From NCBI RefSeq assembly GCF_900323545.1, contig NZ_OOHN01000008.1:1355144-1419143 (forward strand): a DNA stretch of 64,000 bases, in the 5' to 3' direction. The notes below the pieces were generated by a model. The model had not been told where the DNA came from. It worked only from the letters and a program-made list of their open reading frames with translations, and ran no database searches. The translations under genes were made by a program, and so were the position numbers. Source of the stretch: Actinomyces sp. Marseille-P3109. Its GTDB lineage: Bacteria > Actinomycetota > Actinomycetes > Actinomycetales > Actinomycetaceae. Shown one piece after another: positions 62,458 to 64,000 of the stretch (positions within the stretch are counted from its first letter, which is position 1; each line of letters begins with the position of its first letter).

Positions 62458-63476
62458 CTGTCGCTTCCCCTGCCAGCGCCGGCTTTTCCCCGGCCGCCAC
62501 CTCGACTGCGACCGCCAGCGCCAACACCAACATCGCGCTCATCAAGTACTGGGGCAAGGTGGATGAGGCGTTGGCGATCCCCGCCACCTCGAGCCTGTCC
62601 CTCACCCTCGGCGGTACCCGGACGACGACGACGGTCTCCTTCGACGGCGGTGCCGGCGCCGCGGACTCGGTGACGATCAACGGGGCCTCCCCCAGCGCTG
62701 CGGAGCTGGGGCGAGTGAGCCGGTTCCTCGACCTGGTGCGCACCCGTTCAGGCGTCACCACTGCGGCAACCGTCACCTCCCGGGCCTCGGTCCCGCTGGC
62801 GGCCGGCCTGGCGAGCTCGGCGGCGGGCTTCGCGGCGCTTGCGGCAGCCGCCTCCCGAGCCGCCGGCATGGATCTCGACGACCGGGAGCTCTCCCGACTG
62901 GCGCGACGCGGCTCGGGGTCGGCGACCCGCTCCGTCTTCGGCGGGCTGGTCCGGTGGAACGCGGGCCACGACGACGCCTCCTCCTACGCCGAGCCGGTGG
63001 CCTGCGAGATGGACCTGGCGATGGTCGTCGTCGTGCTTTCCGAGCAGTACAAGCCCATCAGCTCGACCCGGGCCATGCGAGCCACGATGACCACCTCCCC
63101 GCTTTTCCCCGCCTGGGTCGAGGCCAGCGGGAAGGACCTTCAGATGGCGCTGGAGGCGGTCAGGGCGGGAGACCTGGAGCAGCTCGGGGAGGTCGTCGAG
63201 GGTAACGCCCTGGGCATGCACGCCACGATGATCGCGGCCCGCCCGGGCATCGTCTACTGGCTGCCGCAGACCGTGGCGGCGCTGCAGGCGATCCGCGCCA
63301 TGCGCGAGGAGGGCCTGCCCGTGTGGGCAACGATCGACGCCGGCCCCAACGTCAAGGTCCTCACCGAGGGCGCCCGCGCCGAGGAGGTCGCCGCCGCGCT
63401 GCGGGACCGTCTGACCGGCACCACCGTCTCGGTGAGGCATCCCGGCGGCGGGGTGCGTATCGAGGAAGGCCCATGA
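62454..63476 (+). CDS. mvaD: Diphosphomevalonate decarboxylase
   Basis: The enzyme converts 5-diphosphomevalonate to isopentenyl diphosphate using ATP. The 340-residue protein has ANTNIALIKYWGKVDEALAI, PATSSLSLTLGG, GLASSAAGFAALAAAA (ATP loop), SGSATRSVFGGLVRW with the SGSA(T/C)RS substrate motif, and a C-terminal TIDAGPNVKVL. GTG 62454 overlaps the mvk stop (GTGA) and has AGGTGG upstream. Its own stop overlaps the next gene by ATGA. Confidence 0.95.
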   Translation: MTVASPASAGFSPAATSTATASANTNIALIKYWGKVDEALAIPATSSLSLTLGGTRTTTTVSFDGGAGAADSVTINGASPSAAELGRVSRFLDLVRTRSGVTTAATVTSRASVPLAAGLASSAAGFAALAAAASRAAGMDLDDRELSRLARRGSGSATRSVFGGLVRWNAGHDDASSYAEPVACEMDLAMVVVVLSEQYKPISSTRAMRATMTTSPLFPAWVEASGKDLQMALEAVRAGDLEQLGEVVEGNALGMHATMIAARPGIVYWLPQTVAALQAIRAMREEGLPVWATIDAGPNVKVLTEGARAEEVAAALRDRLTGTTVSVRHPGGGVRIEEGP

Positions 63477-64000
63477 CCTTTCAACTGACCTCTCACGCCG
63501 GCGGCGTCGTCTCCAGGGCACCGGGCAAGCTCTACATCGCCGGAGAGTACGCCGTCGTCGAGCCCGGTCACCGAGCGGTCCTGGTCGCCGTCGACCGATT
63601 CATCACCGTGCGCATCATGCCCCACTCCCGCGCCGGCGGACACGCGGGCACGATCAGCTCGCAGCTCTACGCCACCGGCTCCAGGCCCTGGCGCCGCCGA
63701 CCGCAGGACGGCCTGGCCGAGGCGGTCGGAGGGGAGGACGACTACATCATCTCGGCGATCCGCCTCGTCGAGGCGCTGGTGGCCGAGGTCGGTGGCCGGC
63801 TGCGGTCCTTCGACCTGGATATCTCCAGCGAGCTGGACGAGGCGGACGGGCGCAAGCTGGGACTGGGCTCATCATCAGCGGTGACGGTGGCGACGGTGCG
63901 CGCCGTCGCCGACTTCTATGGCCTGGCCGCCGGCGACCTGACCGTCTACAAGCTGGCGATGCTGGCCAGTGACACGGTCCAGCCGATCGGCTCGGGAGGC
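63473..64000 (+). CDS. mvaK2: Phosphomevalonate kinase, 3' end outside window
   Basis: This gene runs off the window end; 176 codons are present. ATG 63473 overlaps the mvaD stop (ATGA). The protein starts MTFQLTSHAGGVVSRAPGKL and continues YIAGEYAVVEPG, the GHMP N-terminal motif of the phosphomevalonate kinase branch. YIISAIRLVEALVAEVGG and the ATP loop KLGLGSSSAVTVATVRAV follow. It supplies the middle step between mvk and mvaD, so all three kinase/decarboxylase steps lie in one coupled operon. Confidence 0.92.
   Translation, partial: MTFQLTSHAGGVVSRAPGKLYIAGEYAVVEPGHRAVLVAVDRFITVRIMPHSRAGGHAGTISSQLYATGSRPWRRRPQDGLAEAVGGEDDYIISAIRLVEALVAEVGGRLRSFDLDISSELDEADGRKLGLGSSSAVTVATVRAVADFYGLAAGDLTVYKLAMLASDTVQPIGSGG

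Noticed and set aside
1..64000. tRNA genes, CRISPR arrays, insertion sequences, prophage or replication origin
   Set aside because: No cloverleaf-type sequence, regular repeat-spacer array, transposase or integrase was seen anywhere in the window.

Overview
The window is high-GC actinobacterial chromosome. Gene content and order fit the genus Actinomyces (an A. oris/naeslundii-like organism), which is an inference from sequence only. The evidence is a full division and cell wall (dcw) cluster without ftsA or murB, DUF3040 and DUF4439 neighbours, many GTG starts, and -10-only leaderless promoters. No tRNA, rRNA, CRISPR array, insertion sequence or prophage was seen.

1-18.5 kb (minus strand) is the dcw operon, read mraZ-rsmH-ftsL-ftsI-murE-murF-mraY-murD-ftsW-murG-murC-ftsQ-ftsZ-pgeF. 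Most junctions from murE to ftsQ overlap by 4-17 bases. A 10-bp-periodic TGGGN array upstream of mraZ looks like the MraZ operator. ftsZ has its own 310-bp leader, with a palindrome and a hairpin that ends at the start codon. 18.8-30 kb is mixed: DUF3040, DNA polymerase IV, a spermidine-synthase-like methyltransferase-fold protein, a PAC2 protein, HelD, two tandem acyl-CoA synthetases and a pyrimidine-dimer glycosylase.

30-58 kb is a conserved actinobacterial backbone on the minus strand (rimP-nusA-ylxR-infB ... rbfA-truB ... ribF-rpsO ... pnp-M16 protease-dapB-dapA). It is interrupted by three islands: fucO between rpsO and pnp; a MacB-type ABC transporter plus a Cys-rich small protein between ribF and truB; and a redox island between rbfA and infB. 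The redox island holds a quinol-type nitric oxide reductase, a membrane protein with a WhiB-like four-Cys motif, an SPFH protein, a RarD-like permease, and a divergent cytochrome b-molybdopterin oxidoreductase fusion. The NO reductase/WhiB-like pair is the best candidate here for an undescribed system.

58-64 kb holds a DUF4439 lipoprotein, proS, and a mevalonate-pathway operon (mvk-mvaD-mvaK2) that runs off the end. As given, proS is broken by an exact 41-bp tandem duplication that shifts the frame before motif 3 and the anticodon-binding domain. Removing one copy restores a 611-residue protein. Because ProRS is essential, this is either a sequence artefact, a recent mutation covered by a second gene, or a reversible switch.
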